From Thermosyntropha lipolytica DSM 11003 (GTDB lineage: Bacteria; Bacillota; Syntrophomonadia; Syntrophomonadales; Syntrophomonadaceae), in the NCBI RefSeq assembly GCF_900129805.1, contig NZ_FQWY01000004.1:34716-98715 (forward strand): 64,000 nt of DNA, in the 5' to 3' direction. Every line of letters begins with the position of its first letter. Position 1 is the first letter of the stretch. Below the pieces are notes generated by a model. The model saw only the letters and a list, made by a program, of their open reading frames with translations. It did not search any database and had not been told where the DNA came from. Below are positions 26,258 through 35,307 of this stretch, piece by piece. The translations under genes and the position numbers were made by a program.

Positions 26258-28643
26258 TGGTTAAGTCTTCAATTACCTCTTTTACTTTGCGCTTTTTAAC
26301 CTGATGGTCAGGAAAGGGACAGTAAGGTAGATCCTGGCCGGGAGAAAGTACGATTTTTTGTATATATTCCTGAGGACAGCCTCCTTCCTGCAGGGGGCCT
26401 GGGATATTGGCCCGGTAAAGCTTACCCTCATGCCGGGGATCGGTACAGATCGCCACTTCACTTTTGAATATTCCTGATAGATTTGGTTCCGTATGGATAT
26501 CGCATTTTTCAGCAGGCATTTTATCCGGATCACTGCTGCCTTCCGCTGCTCTTACCATCACTTTGACCTGAGGATTAGGACAGTATTTGCCAGCTAGTTT
26601 GCCGGATTCAGGGCATATATAGACAGCTTCATGGATATCGCATACTTCAGCTGGAACCGCATCTTTGCGCGCATATTCGCTTACTACCTGACCTTCCGGG
26701 CATATTTCCGAGGCCAGTTTTCCTGACTTAAGGCATATGGATACTTTTACTATATCAGGCGGTATAGCTTTAGGCTTGGGATGGTATCCTTCATGGGCTT
26801 TGGTAAGCACCTGCCGGAATATGCCGGCAGGATAGCTTCCGCCATATACCCGGTTCATAGTGTGATCTTTGTCATATCCCATCCAGACTGCACAGGCATA
26901 GCCGGGAGTAAACCCGCAGAACCAGGAATCTTTGTATTCTTCCGAAGTTCCGGTTTTGCCTGCCGTCATAATCCCCGGTACCTTGGCTCGGGTGCCGGTA
27001 CCGGAGTTTACAACTGTTTCCAGCATATTAGTCATCAGCCAGGAGGTCTGAGGAGACATAACCCTTTTAGCTGATGGTTTATAAGTGTATATTTCTACTC
27101 CGTGTTCATCGACTATTTTAGTTATGAAATGCGGAGGATAATAGATCCCCCCGTTGGCAATAGCCCCATAGGCTGCTGCCATTTGCAGAGGAGTTACCCC
27201 TTTGGTAAGCCCGCCTAAAGCAAGCTGGGCCAATCCCAGGTCGTTAGCTCCCGGACTGTCTATAAGAGGAAGGCCCAGGGCCCTGCCAAAATCAAAGCCG
27301 GTTCTTACTCCGATTTTATCTAATAGTTGTACGGCATAGGTGTTTATCGACCACTGCACAGCGGTACGCATAGTTATAAGACCGCGGTATTTGCCATCAT
27401 AGTTTCTGGGTGACCATATGCCGCTGGCGGTTTTAAAGGAAATAGGCGAATCATCCAGCACATAAAAAGGCATATAGCCAGCTTCCAGAGCAGGAGAATA
27501 TACCGTAAGCGGCTTAATAGAAGAACCAGGTTGCCGGTAGGCAGAAGTTGCCCGGTTGAATCCCCGTCTCTGTTCATATTTTCTGCCCCCTATTATCGCT
27601 TTTACTTCTCCATTATGGTGGTCGATAACGGCCATAGCTGATTGTATCTGTTCCCCCTTGGCACTCTGATTGGGGAAGTTAGCCGGGTTGGCATAAACCT
27701 GTTCTGCATAGCTTTGTAATTCACTGTCCATGGTGGTATATATTTTAAGCCCTGCTTTATAAATGGCATCATGGGGATTGTCATATATTTTAAGACTGCT
27801 CAGTATTTTGATAGCTTCATCAGTCACCGCATCAATAAAGTAGCCGTATTTAAAAGCTTCATTATTAAAAGATGATTTGAAGACCAGAGGTTCTGCATAA
27901 GCTTCTTCGGCTGTCTCTTCATCAATATAGCCGCATTTTACCATGTTATTAAGGACAATCTTCTGACGAGCCTTGGCGGCTTCCAGGTTTTGAAATGGAT
28001 TATAGTAGTTGGGACTCTGAGGAAGACCGGCTAAAAGTGCGGCTTCAGCCAGATTAAGTTCGCTTACGTCCTTGCCAAAATAAGTATTAGATGCTGCCTG
28101 TACCCCATAGGCTCCGGAGCCGAAATATATTTTATTTAAATACATGCACAGTATTTCATCTTTGCTGTATTTGGACTCGATTTTGAAAGCCAGAAGGATT
28201 TCCTTGAGCTTCCTCTCCCAGCTTTTTTCAAAAGAGAGAAAAGCATTGCGCGCTAGCTGCTGAGTGATGGTACTTGCTCCCTGGCCGGTAGGGTTGCCGG
28301 AAGTAATGTTTACTATTACCGCGCGCATGATGCCTTTGAAATTTACTCCATGGTGTTCGTAAAAATCCCTATCTTCTGTAGCTATGAACGCATTTATCAA
28401 ATGGGGGGGAATCTTATCCAGCGTTACTTCGGTTCGGTTTTCCGCTGCGTGCAGTGTAGCTACCAGGTTTCCTTTGTCGTCATATATAAGGGTAGATTCT
28501 GCGCCTGCAAGCTGATGGGGATCAAATACCGGCAGATTTTGCGCAGTGTAGATAAAAGCGCCAGCCAGTATACCAAGTCCTATAAGACCTATAAATATTA
28601 AGCTGCGTAAAATTTTCCTTGGTTTTGCATTTTTTTTGGCCAT
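26253..28643 (-). CDS. Class A penicillin-binding protein (PBP1A family)
   Basis: The 796-aa bifunctional enzyme has a short cytoplasmic tail and a membrane anchor (about 13-31). The glycosyltransferase (GT51) domain contains ATEDRDFYEHHGVN, QGASTITQQLARN and KYSKDEILCMYLNKIYFG. The transpeptidase has the three active-site motifs SSIK (in PGSSIKPL), SIN (in QWSINTY) and KTGT. The ~150-residue C-terminal tail has three imperfect cysteine-rich repeats (SGKLA...CP...CDIH). It polymerises and cross-links peptidoglycan outside the membrane. AGGAGG lies 12 bases before the ATG. Confidence 0.93.
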   Translation of the reverse strand: MAKKNAKPRKILRSLIFIGLIGLGILAGAFIYTAQNLPVFDPHQLAGAESTLIYDDKGNLVATLHAAENRTEVTLDKIPPHLINAFIATEDRDFYEHHGVNFKGIMRAVIVNITSGNPTGQGASTITQQLARNAFLSFEKSWERKLKEILLAFKIESKYSKDEILCMYLNKIYFGSGAYGVQAASNTYFGKDVSELNLAEAALLAGLPQSPNYYNPFQNLEAAKARQKIVLNNMVKCGYIDEETAEEAYAEPLVFKSSFNNEAFKYGYFIDAVTDEAIKILSSLKIYDNPHDAIYKAGLKIYTTMDSELQSYAEQVYANPANFPNQSAKGEQIQSAMAVIDHHNGEVKAIIGGRKYEQRRGFNRATSAYRQPGSSIKPLTVYSPALEAGYMPFYVLDDSPISFKTASGIWSPRNYDGKYRGLITMRTAVQWSINTYAVQLLDKIGVRTGFDFGRALGLPLIDSPGANDLGLAQLALGGLTKGVTPLQMAAAYGAIANGGIYYPPHFITKIVDEHGVEIYTYKPSAKRVMSPQTSWLMTNMLETVVNSGTGTRAKVPGIMTAGKTGTSEEYKDSWFCGFTPGYACAVWMGYDKDHTMNRVYGGSYPAGIFRQVLTKAHEGYHPKPKAIPPDIVKVSICLKSGKLASEICPEGQVVSEYARKDAVPAEVCDIHEAVYICPESGKLAGKYCPNPQVKVMVRAAEGSSDPDKMPAEKCDIHTEPNLSGIFKSEVAICTDPRHEGKLYRANIPGPLQEGGCPQEYIQKIVLSPGQDLPYCPFPDHQVKKRKVKEVIEDLTR

Positions 28644-28756
28644 TCTATACTTAAGCCTCCTGCACCAGAATTTTATTTAAAAATGGTTGCGCAAGTTTTT
28701 ATGGCTGGTAAATATTAAATAATTAAGAGTAGAGAAAAACCTCATCTTTCTAATTA

Positions 28757-28786
28757 TTGCATATTTCACATTTATTGTGCTATCAT
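28757..28786 (+). promoter_or_regulatory. Probable sigma-A promoter of tyrS
   Basis: TTGCAT (28757-28762) and TATCAT (28781-28786) are separated by 18 bp, 26 bp before the start codon. The leader is too short for a T-box and has no T-box sequence. Confidence 0.5.
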
Positions 28787-28811
28787 TTTTTTTTAGTAAG
28801 GAGGTAAGTTT

Positions 28812-30026
28812 ATGGAAGAGAGTATAAAAAAACAGGTAGAAGAACAAATGCAGCTCATATCACGCGGAGTGGCAGAAATTGTACCGGAAGAAGAATTGCG
28901 AGCCAAGCTTTATAAGTCGATAAAAGAAAACCGTCCTCTTAAGGTAAAATTAGGGCTTGATCCGACGGCACCTGATATACATTTAGGCCATACCGTGGTT
29001 TTGAATAAATTACGCCAGTTTCAGGATCTAGGACATGAAGTTCATCTGATTATCGGGGATTTTACGGCCCGCATTGGCGACCCTTCCGGAAAATCAGAGA
29101 CCAGAAAGCAGCTTACGGAAGAACAGGTAAGGGCTAATGCAGCTACCTATCAGGAACAGATTTTTAAAGTTTTGGATCCGGCGAAAACGATTGTGCATTA
29201 TAACAGTGAATGGCTTATGCCTTTAAAATTGGCTGATGTTTTGGCTTTAGCCAGTAAATATACCGTAGCCCGTATGCTGGAGCGGGATGATTTCCATAAA
29301 AGATATACTTCCAATCTTCCCATATCTATTCACGAGTTTATGTACCCTCTGATGCAGGGATATGATTCGGTAGTCCTGAAGGCAGATGTGGAGTTAGGGG
29401 GTACGGACCAGAAGTTCAACCTGCTGGTAGGAAGACACTTACAAAAAGAATATGGTTTTGAACCTCAGGTAGCTCTTATGATGCCTATCCTGGAAGGTAC
29501 AGATGGGGTCCAGAAAATGAGTAAGAGCCTGGGGAATTATGTAGGCATATATGAAGAACCGTATGAGATGTTCGGCAAGCTTATGTCTATCCCCGATGAG
29601 CTTATTATCCGGTATTTTGAGCTCTTAACCCGCGTACCTATGGAAGTTATCAATGATTACCGGATAGGGATGGAAAAAGGAGAGCTTAACCCGCGTGATG
29701 TTAAGATGAAGCTGGCCTGTGAGATTATCACCATGTATCACAATGCTGAAGAAGCCAGAAAGGCAGAAGAAAGATTTAAACTGGTATTTTCTAAGCGGGA
29801 TATACCAGATGATATACCGGAAATAAAGGTAGAAGAGGATGAGATATGGCTTCCCAAATTTCTATATGAAAACGGTATGGTGCCTTCTACCAGTGAAGGT
29901 AAGCGCATGATAAGCCAAGGAGCGGTAAAAGTAGATGGAAATAAACACCAAAGCGAAACCCTGCTGCTAGACCGCTCTATGGTAGTCCAGGTAGGTAGGA
30001 GAAAATTTATACGCATTATAAAATAG
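28812..30026 (+). CDS. tyrS: Tyrosyl-tRNA synthetase
   Basis: This 404-aa class I synthetase has the HIGH-type motif HLGH (about 57-60) in [11 protein letters not shown], then [12 protein letters not shown] for tyrosine binding, KMSKS (about 235) and a C-terminal S4 RNA-binding domain ([20 protein letters not shown]). AAGGAGG precedes ATG 28812. It charges tRNA-Tyr. No T-box precedes it, unlike ileS in this window. Confidence 0.96.
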   Translation: MEESIKKQVEEQMQLISRGVAEIVPEEELRAKLYKSIKENRPLKVKLGLDPTAPDIHLGHTVVLNKLRQFQDLGHEVHLIIGDFTARIGDPSGKSETRKQLTEEQVRANAATYQEQIFKVLDPAKTIVHYNSEWLMPLKLADVLALASKYTVARMLERDDFHKRYTSNLPISIHEFMYPLMQGYDSVVLKADVELGGTDQKFNLLVGRHLQKEYGFEPQVALMMPILEGTDGVQKMSKSLGNYVGIYEEPYEMFGKLMSIPDELIIRYFELLTRVPMEVINDYRIGMEKGELNPRDVKMKLACEIITMYHNAEEARKAEERFKLVFSKRDIPDDIPEIKVEEDEIWLPKFLYENGMVPSTSEGKRMISQGAVKVDGNKHQSETLLLDRSMVVQVGRRKFIRIIK

Positions 30027-30032
30027 AATAAG

Positions 30033-30062
30033 AGCGTCGGGCAAGATTTAAGTCCCGACGCT
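30033..30062. terminator. Bidirectional terminator between tyrS and the small ORF
   Basis: AGCGTCGGG (30033-30041 region) pairs with CCCGACGCT (30054-30062), followed rightward by TACTTTTAA. The two flanking genes converge here, so it may serve both. Confidence 0.7.
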
Positions 30063-30067
30063 TACTT

Positions 30068-30319
30068 TTAAACTCCTCTTTTTAATGATTTTAACACTTT
30101 GCCCATTTCGTCCAGATGTCCTTCAAAAAAGATAGCATGCCCTTTTATGTTGTGAAATTCCGGAGATATGATATTTATGAAGGTGAATCCTGCATCTTCC
30201 AGTTGTTCCCGACTCAGGCTGCGCAGGGTTTTAAGCTGATCGGCGGTAACTTTGGGGGTTATGCAGTAGATTTCCCTTCCTTTGGAATTGTATAGAGCAG
30301 TGGCTACTAAAGTGCGCAT
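30068..30319 (-). CDS. Hypothetical 83-aa protein
   Basis: GAGGTGA lies 5 bases before ATG 30319. The product begins MRTLVATALYNSKGREIYCIT and contains SREQLEDAGFTFINIISPEFH. There are no membrane segments, signals or clear motifs. It is soluble, of mixed alpha/beta character, and has codon use like the neighbours. It lies downstream of flgG-flgJ behind their terminator, so it is probably transcribed separately. I do not recognise the family. Confidence 0.65.
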   Translation of the reverse strand: MRTLVATALYNSKGREIYCITPKVTADQLKTLRSLSREQLEDAGFTFINIISPEFHNIKGHAIFFEGHLDEMGKVLKSLKRGV

Positions 30320-30351
30320 ATTTTCACCTCACTGTCATTTAAAAGGATAGT

Positions 30352-30369
30352 GCCCCTTTATTAAGGGGC
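30352..30369. other. Short GC hairpin upstream of the 83-aa gene
   Basis: GCCCCTT (30352-30358), TATT loop, AAGGGGC (30363-30369). It lies between the flgJ terminator and the start of the 83-aa gene. It may be a leader hairpin; no T-run follows. Confidence 0.4.
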
Positions 30370-30394
30370 TGTGTTTAAACATTATATGTAAAAA

Positions 30395-30440
30395 GCCAAA
30401 AATTAAAACGTAAAACGGGAAAAGGCGTTTTACGTTTTAA
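30395..30440 (-). terminator. Terminator of the flgG-flgJ operon
   Basis: A perfect 15-bp stem (30403-30417 with 30426-30440, 8-nt loop) is followed on the minus strand by TTTTTGGCTTTTT. It lies 9 bp after the flgJ stop. Confidence 0.85.
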
Positions 30441-30448
30441 TCTATTTT

Positions 30449-30787
30449 TTAGCGTTTTTTAAGCTGTTCATACAGGAGGTCGGCCAGGCCGGTAGATTTG
30501 CTCTGGCTTATTTTTTTAGCATATTCATCAAATAGCATGCCTTCAAAGGTATCAAGAGCCAAACTGTAATCAATAAGCCCGCTGCGCGGGATAGTGCTAC
30601 GCATAGCCTGCAAAACCTTGCTTAAAAAAACGCTCTCCATTTCCTGGCACGCTGCATATAATCTGGCATCATCTTTTTCCCCTAGAGCTGCCTTTAGTTT
30701 CTGTTCAAAGCTTTTATCCTGAGGAGAAGAAGAAATAGTTTTAAGATAAGAAGGGGAATTAGCTATAGATGAGGTATTTATTTTCAT
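30449..30787 (-). CDS. flgJ: Flagellar rod-binding protein, FlgJ N-terminal type
   Basis: This 112-aa protein carries the rod-binding domain: ACQEMESVFLSKVLQAMRSTIP, DTFEGMLFDEYAKKISQ and GLADLLYEQL. The muramidase domain of the longer FlgJ of Proteobacteria is absent, as is usual in Firmicutes. It should cap or chaperone rod assembly in the envelope. It follows flgG with a 21-bp gap. Confidence 0.9.
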   Translation of the reverse strand: MKINTSSIANSPSYLKTISSSPQDKSFEQKLKAALGEKDDARLYAACQEMESVFLSKVLQAMRSTIPRSGLIDYSLALDTFEGMLFDEYAKKISQSKSTGLADLLYEQLKKR

Positions 30788-30808
30788 TTTTTTCTCCCTG
30801 CCTTAAAA

Positions 30809-31594
30809 TTATCTTCTCAGATTGCTGGCGGTTTGCAGCATTTCATCTGAGGATTGAATTACCTTGGAATTTATTTCATATGCTCTCTGGGCAGTAATCA
30901 GATTAACCATTTCTTCTACAATCTGGACATTGGACATTTCCAGATAACCGGCTTCTAAATAAATGGTATTGTCTTCTTCGGGATCCCAGTCTTCTGGTTC
31001 CCCGGAATTAGCTGTAGGGGCAAAAAGGCTGGAACCAATTTTTTGCAGGCCGGCGGGATTGGTGAATTTGGCCAGCTCAATCTGGCCTGCTTCAATCGGC
31101 TCATCACTGTCGGGCAGCATATAGGTTACCCGGCCGTTTTTTTCGATTACTATATCATAAGCACCCTGTTCTATTGCTTCTACTCCTACTACTTTATAAC
31201 CGTCTGAAGTTACCAGGTTGCCTTCGGCATCAAGTTTAAATGCTCCATTGCGGGTATAAAGAGGTTCATCGCGGCCCGGAACTTCTACCTTGAAAAAGCC
31301 GGAACCTACAATAGCTACATCCAGCGGGTTATCAGTAGCCTGCAGATTGCCCTGGGAAAACAGGGTGGTTATAGCGGCTGGTTTTACCCCCAGACCAACC
31401 TGCATGCCCACCGGCTGGTTAATGTCTTCATTAGCAGCCGGCCTTTTTATCGTTTGATAAAGGAGGTCCTGAAATTCTACCCGCTGTTTTTTAAAACCAA
31501 TAGTGTTGACATTAGACATATTGTGCGCAATAGTATCTACATTGAGCTGCTGAGCGTACATGCCTGTACTTGCTGTATAGAGAGCCCTCATCAT
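30809..31594 (-). CDS. flgG: Flagellar distal rod protein FlgG
   Basis: The 261-aa protein begins MMRALYTASTGMYAQQLNVDTIAHNMSN, the standard N-terminal rod motif, with GFKKQRVEFQDLLYQT characteristic of FlgG rather than FlgF. The C-terminus SNVQIVEEMVNLITAQRAYEINSKVIQSSDEMLQTASNLRR matches the axial family. AAGGAGG lies upstream of tandem ATGs (31594 and 31591). It forms the distal rod of the flagellar basal body, so the organism is presumably motile. No flgF-like twin is adjacent. Confidence 0.93.
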   Translation of the reverse strand: MMRALYTASTGMYAQQLNVDTIAHNMSNVNTIGFKKQRVEFQDLLYQTIKRPAANEDINQPVGMQVGLGVKPAAITTLFSQGNLQATDNPLDVAIVGSGFFKVEVPGRDEPLYTRNGAFKLDAEGNLVTSDGYKVVGVEAIEQGAYDIVIEKNGRVTYMLPDSDEPIEAGQIELAKFTNPAGLQKIGSSLFAPTANSGEPEDWDPEEDNTIYLEAGYLEMSNVQIVEEMVNLITAQRAYEINSKVIQSSDEMLQTASNLRR

Positions 31595-31629
31595 AAGAAA
31601 TTTTTCCTCCTTTAAGGAATTGTTAAGAT

Positions 31630-31682
31630 CAGTGCCTCAGTCGGTCGGCACTGCACGGGCCCCTCTTTTCGAGTCCAGCCCG
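31630..31682 (-). ncRNA. Candidate structured leader RNA upstream of flgG
   Basis: On the minus strand two stable stems occur in series. The first is CGGGC...GCCCG (31682-31678 with 31660-31656) with an inner CTC/GAG and a GAAAA loop. The second is CAGTGCC/GGCACTG (31653-31647 with 31636-31630). They lie 36-88 bases before flgG. No T-run follows, so it is not a terminator. It does not match a riboswitch class I can name with confidence. Confidence 0.4.
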
Positions 31683-31836
31683 GGTTACCAGTATATATCA
31701 TAGTATATTATCGTAAAAAAAGGAATTTGGTTTAGCAAAATTTTAGGCTGTTTTTATCTCTTTTATAAAAGGGAAACTTTTGTTTTTATTTTTCATATAT
31801 TAAAAATAAACCTTTATCAGGCAAGGAAAGGAGAAG

Positions 31837-32133
31837 ATGGCGGTGATAAAAATTTCTGATTTGAAAACCCGTGATGTGGTAAATATTTTAGATGGTAGAA
31901 AATTAGGCAATATAATTGATATAGATTTAGATTTAGAAAACGGCAGGGTAACGGCTTTAATATTGCCGGGAAGAAGCCGGGGCCTGGGAATTTTTACCCG
32001 GAGGGAAGAGCTGGTAATTCCCTGGGAAAAGATTATTCGCATAGGACGAGATGTTGTGCTGGTTGAAGTTCCGACCGTAACCGAAATAGAAGGGCGCAGG
32101 AGGAGTTATCTTTTAGATGAAGATGATTTTTGA
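31837..32133 (+). CDS. PRC-barrel protein, YlmC/YmxH family
   Basis: This 98-aa protein ([26 protein letters not shown], then [10 protein letters not shown] and [19 protein letters not shown]) is a single PRC-barrel of the YlmC/YmxH type found in spore-formers. AAAGGAG precedes the ATG. Its place directly before nrdR and pgeF is the usual one in the ylm region. Function is unknown; a sporulation link is by family knowledge. Confidence 0.85.
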   Translation: MAVIKISDLKTRDVVNILDGRKLGNIIDIDLDLENGRVTALILPGRSRGLGIFTRREELVIPWEKIIRIGRDVVLVEVPTVTEIEGRRRSYLLDEDDF

Positions 32134-32204
32134 TGGGAGCAGTTGAACTAAGCATTTTATTCCGGCATAATAAGCTAAAGAACAATATTTTAGGGGTGGG
32201 AGAC

Positions 32205-32657
32205 ATGCGCTGCCCTTACTGCGGTGAATATGAGAGCCGGGTGGTTGATTCCCGATCCAGTGATGACGGAACCTGTATAAGAAGAAGGCGGGAGTGCAAC
32301 TCCTGCCGGAAACGGTTTACTACTTATGAGAGAATTGAGGAAAGGCCGCTTCTGGTGATAAAAAATGATGGCAACCGGGAGCAGTTTAACCGGGAAAAGA
32401 TATTAAACGGTATTACCCGGGCCTGTGAAAAAAGATCAGTCAGTATGGAAGAAATTGAAAATATGGTGGCTGATATTGAAAGGGAGTTAAGGGACAACTA
32501 TGACCGTGAGGTAAGCAGCAAGGTTATTGGTGAAATGGTGATGGACAGGCTAAAGAAGGTGGATGAAGTAGCTTATGTGCGCTTTGCTTCTGTTTATCGC
32601 AAATTTGCTGATTTAGACAGTTTTATCAAGACGATAGAACAGATGAAAGAAAAATAA
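32205..32657 (+). CDS. nrdR: Transcriptional repressor NrdR
   Basis: The 150-aa repressor starts at ATG 32205 after GGGGTGGGAG; an in-frame ATG at 32130 overlaps the previous gene and is not used. It has the zinc ribbon (C3/C6, C31/C34) at [11 protein letters not shown] and [15 protein letters not shown], and an ATP-cone domain. NrdR represses ribonucleotide reductase genes in response to (d)ATP. No nrd genes or obvious NrdR boxes were spotted in this window. Confidence 0.95.
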   Translation: MRCPYCGEYESRVVDSRSSDDGTCIRRRRECNSCRKRFTTYERIEERPLLVIKNDGNREQFNREKILNGITRACEKRSVSMEEIENMVADIERELRDNYDREVSSKVIGEMVMDRLKKVDEVAYVRFASVYRKFADLDSFIKTIEQMKEK

Positions 32658-32675
32658 GAAGGAAAGGATGCCTTT

Positions 32676-33491
32676 ATGCAAAAATGGATATGGCATAATA
32701 AACAGGATATAGCTTATATTACGGTGCCTTCCTGGCAGGAGAGGGGAGTTAATATGCTTTTTTCCTCCCGTAAGGGGGGAGTAAGCCTGGGACCTTTTTC
32801 TTCCCTTAATCTAGGGCTGCATGTAGGTGATGAGAAAGACAGGGTAGAGGAAAACCGAAGGCGGGTTTTGGCTTTGCTGGGGACAAGCCCTGACCAGGCG
32901 GTTTGCTGTGAGCAGGTACATGGAAATGAGGTGGCCCTGGTAGGTAGAGAACACAGGGGAAGGGGAGTCTTTGATTATGCCACTGCCATTGCCGGCTGCG
33001 ACGCTATGGTTACGGCTGAACCTGATCTTTATCTTATAACTTTTTATGCTGACTGTATCAGCCTCTATTTTTATGATCCGGTAAGAAAGGCCATCGGCCT
33101 TGCCCACAGTGGCTGGAAAGGAACTATAAGCGGGATTGCCGCAGAGACCATCCGCAAAATGCAGGAAGCTTTTAAAAGCTCACCTTCTCATCTGGAAGTT
33201 TTTATAGGACCAGGTATTGGCAAATGCTGTTTTGAGATAAGTCCTGACCTGGCAGTTAGGGTGGAAAGGGAACTTGGACATTTAGGTGATTTGCTGGAGG
33301 AAAGAGATAATGCTTTTTACTGGGATTTAAAGGAAACTAACCGCAGGCTGCTCATAGAAAGCGGCATAAAACCGGAAAACATAATTGTCTGTGATTTGTG
33401 TACAGCCTGCTGCAGTGAATATTTCTTTTCTTACCGGCGGGATAAGGGGTTAACAGGAAGAATGGCAGCGGTTATCGGGATGCGCAAGTGA
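32676..33491 (+). CDS. pgeF: Peptidoglycan editing factor / multicopper-type polyphenol oxidase (YlmD)
   Basis: The 271-aa YlmD/YfiH protein has SSLNLGLHVGD, CEQVHGNEV, GCDAMVT, ADCISLYFYDP, LAHSGWKGT and GPGIGKCCFEI. The His, Cys and His residues of these motifs form the zinc/copper site. Reported activities include polyphenol oxidation, purine nucleoside phosphorolysis and removal of wrong amino acids from peptidoglycan precursors. AAGGAAAGGA precedes the ATG. It is first in the ylmD-ylmE-sepF order, interrupted here by a two-component pair. Confidence 0.92.
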   Translation: MQKWIWHNKQDIAYITVPSWQERGVNMLFSSRKGGVSLGPFSSLNLGLHVGDEKDRVEENRRRVLALLGTSPDQAVCCEQVHGNEVALVGREHRGRGVFDYATAIAGCDAMVTAEPDLYLITFYADCISLYFYDPVRKAIGLAHSGWKGTISGIAAETIRKMQEAFKSSPSHLEVFIGPGIGKCCFEISPDLAVRVERELGHLGDLLEERDNAFYWDLKETNRRLLIESGIKPENIIVCDLCTACCSEYFFSYRRDKGLTGRMAAVIGMRK

Positions 33492-33501
33492 GGTGATAAG
33501 G

Positions 33502-34215
33502 TTGTTTAATAATAAGATCCTGGTAGTTGATGATGAAACCCATATTGTGGAGCTGGTTAAATTCAATCTGGAAAAAGAAGGATTTAAGGTTTTGGAAGCT
33601 TATGATGGTTTGACAGCTGTAGAAATGGTGCAAAAACATGTGCCTGATCTTATTATACTTGATATCATGCTTCCCGGCATGGATGGGCTGGAGGTTTGCC
33701 GCACCCTGAAACAGATGCCGGAATATTGTGCCATACCTATCATAATGCTTACGGCGAAGGGAGAGGAAATTGACACCGTTTTAGGTTTAGAAATGGGGGC
33801 TGATGACTATATAAAGAAACCTTTTAGTCCCCGGGAGATGGTAGCCCGTGTAAAGGCCAGGCTCAGGGCCCTGAAGATATTGCAGGCCGAAAAGGCTATG
33901 GGGAAAAAAGCTTATGTTTTTAAGGATTTAACCGTAGTCCCTGACCGGTATGAAGCGTTTCTGGGGGAAGAAAAGCTGGATTTGACTCCGAAGGAATTCG
34001 AGCTTTTAAGCTTAATGGCTTCGAACCGGGGCAAGGTTTTTACCCGTGAAGCTCTGCTGGAAAAGGTGTGGGGATATGAATTTTCCGGCGATACGCGCAC
34101 GGTTGATGTCCATATAAGGCATTTGCGGCAAAAACTGAAGGATGATTCCAGCTATCCGCAGTATATTGAAACCGTAAGAGGTGTAGGCTATAAATTTGTG
34201 GACAATGAAGGCTAA
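33502..34215 (+). CDS. PhoB-like response regulator (second copy)
   Basis: The preferred start is TTG 33502, five bases after GAGGTGA, giving 237 aa; GTG 33493 lies inside that site. The receiver has phosphoacceptor D54 in LDIMLPGMDG and the Lys of KKPFSP; the winged helix ends VRGVGYKF. It is close in sequence to the regulator at 8427 but its operon partner kinase is soluble. The target genes are not visible here; its location between pgeF and yggS suggests envelope or division control, which is inference. Confidence 0.88.
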   Translation: MFNNKILVVDDETHIVELVKFNLEKEGFKVLEAYDGLTAVEMVQKHVPDLIILDIMLPGMDGLEVCRTLKQMPEYCAIPIIMLTAKGEEIDTVLGLEMGADDYIKKPFSPREMVARVKARLRALKILQAEKAMGKKAYVFKDLTVVPDRYEAFLGEEKLDLTPKEFELLSLMASNRGKVFTREALLEKVWGYEFSGDTRTVDVHIRHLRQKLKDDSSYPQYIETVRGVGYKFVDNEG

Positions 34216-34241
34216 TATTATTAAATGTGGGGGAAGGGTTT

Positions 34242-35285
34242 ATGCTTAATCTTATGAGCAGCAGCCGCAAAATACAGACGATTATTGATAGTATGATTGA
34301 TGCGGTTATAATCTTTGATCTGGATGAGAGCATAATCATGGCCAATAAAGCCGCGGAAAGCCTGTTTTTAGTAAAAGAGGGGGGACTTTTAGGGAAAAAA
34401 TTAAAAGACATAACGGAAAATGAGAAAATATCCTGTATGATAGGACAGGTAATAAGGACCGGCAAAGAGGTGTTTACCGAAACCGAGATTGTTCCCGGGA
34501 CTTATATATATCGTGTGCATGTGGTGCCTATAAAAGATGATGAAGAAAAGATTGAAGCGGCGGTGGCTGTTTTTCATGATGTTACGGATGCGAGGAACTT
34601 TGACCAGATGCGGTCGGAGTTTGTGGGCAATGTTTCCCATGAACTGCGGACGCCTTTAACTTCCATAAAAGGATTTGTAGAAACTTTGCTGGATGGAGCC
34701 ATGGAGAACAGCGATACCTGTCGCCGCTTTCTTACCATAATCGAGGCCGAAACCCAGAGGTTGACAAGGCTTATCGATGATCTGCTTAACCTGTCGGCAA
34801 TTGAATCCAAGGAGAGGATAATAAGGCCCAAACCGGTATGTGTGCAGCATGCTATACGGGGGGTTATGAATATATTAGGACCGCAGATTACGGAAAAAAA
34901 ATTATGTGTGGAACTCATATGTGCCCACAATCTTCCCCGCATCTATGCGGATGAGGATCTTTTCGGACAGGTTATGATAAATCTCCTGGATAATGCGATA
35001 AAATATACCCCGAAAGGGGGAACTATAACTATAAGATGCCGGCAGCGGGACAGCCGGGTAGTTATTACGGTTACTGATACCGGTATGGGAATTCCCCAGG
35101 AGAGCATTCCCCGGGTATTTGAAAGATTCTACCGGGTAGATAAAGCGCGCAGCCGTAACCGGGGTGGGACCGGTCTGGGGCTGGCGATCGTAAAACATAT
35201 AGTTGAATCCCACGGGGGAGAGGTCTTTGTCGACAGTGAAATAGGTAAAGGTTCTACTTTTGGGGTAAGTTTTTTAGCTGTATAA
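34242..35285 (+). CDS. PhoR-like histidine kinase without membrane segments
   Basis: ATG 34242 follows GGGGGAAGGG; the product has 347 aa. A PAS domain (about 8-115) is followed by HisKA with H133 in VSHELRTPLTS and HATPase motifs DTGMGIPQES and GTGLGLAIVKH. There is no hydrophobic helix at the N-terminus, so the sensor should be cytosolic, unlike the phosphate-linked PhoR at 9127. The C-terminal catalytic part is intact. The signal could be an internal ligand of the PAS domain. Confidence 0.88.
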   Translation: MLNLMSSSRKIQTIIDSMIDAVIIFDLDESIIMANKAAESLFLVKEGGLLGKKLKDITENEKISCMIGQVIRTGKEVFTETEIVPGTYIYRVHVVPIKDDEEKIEAAVAVFHDVTDARNFDQMRSEFVGNVSHELRTPLTSIKGFVETLLDGAMENSDTCRRFLTIIEAETQRLTRLIDDLLNLSAIESKERIIRPKPVCVQHAIRGVMNILGPQITEKKLCVELICAHNLPRIYADEDLFGQVMINLLDNAIKYTPKGGTITIRCRQRDSRVVITVTDTGMGIPQESIPRVFERFYRVDKARSRNRGGTGLGLAIVKHIVESHGGEVFVDSEIGKGSTFGVSFLAV

Positions 35286-35307
35286 ATGAAGCAGGCAGGT
35301 GGTAAAA

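Noticed and set aside
28644..28811. T-box upstream of tyrS
   Set aside because: The gap is only 168 bp and has no AGGGTGG-type T-box sequence or terminator hairpin.
31595..31836. c-di-GMP riboswitch upstream of flgG
   Set aside because: The conserved core of either class could not be found; only generic stems are visible, so it is listed as an unnamed candidate.
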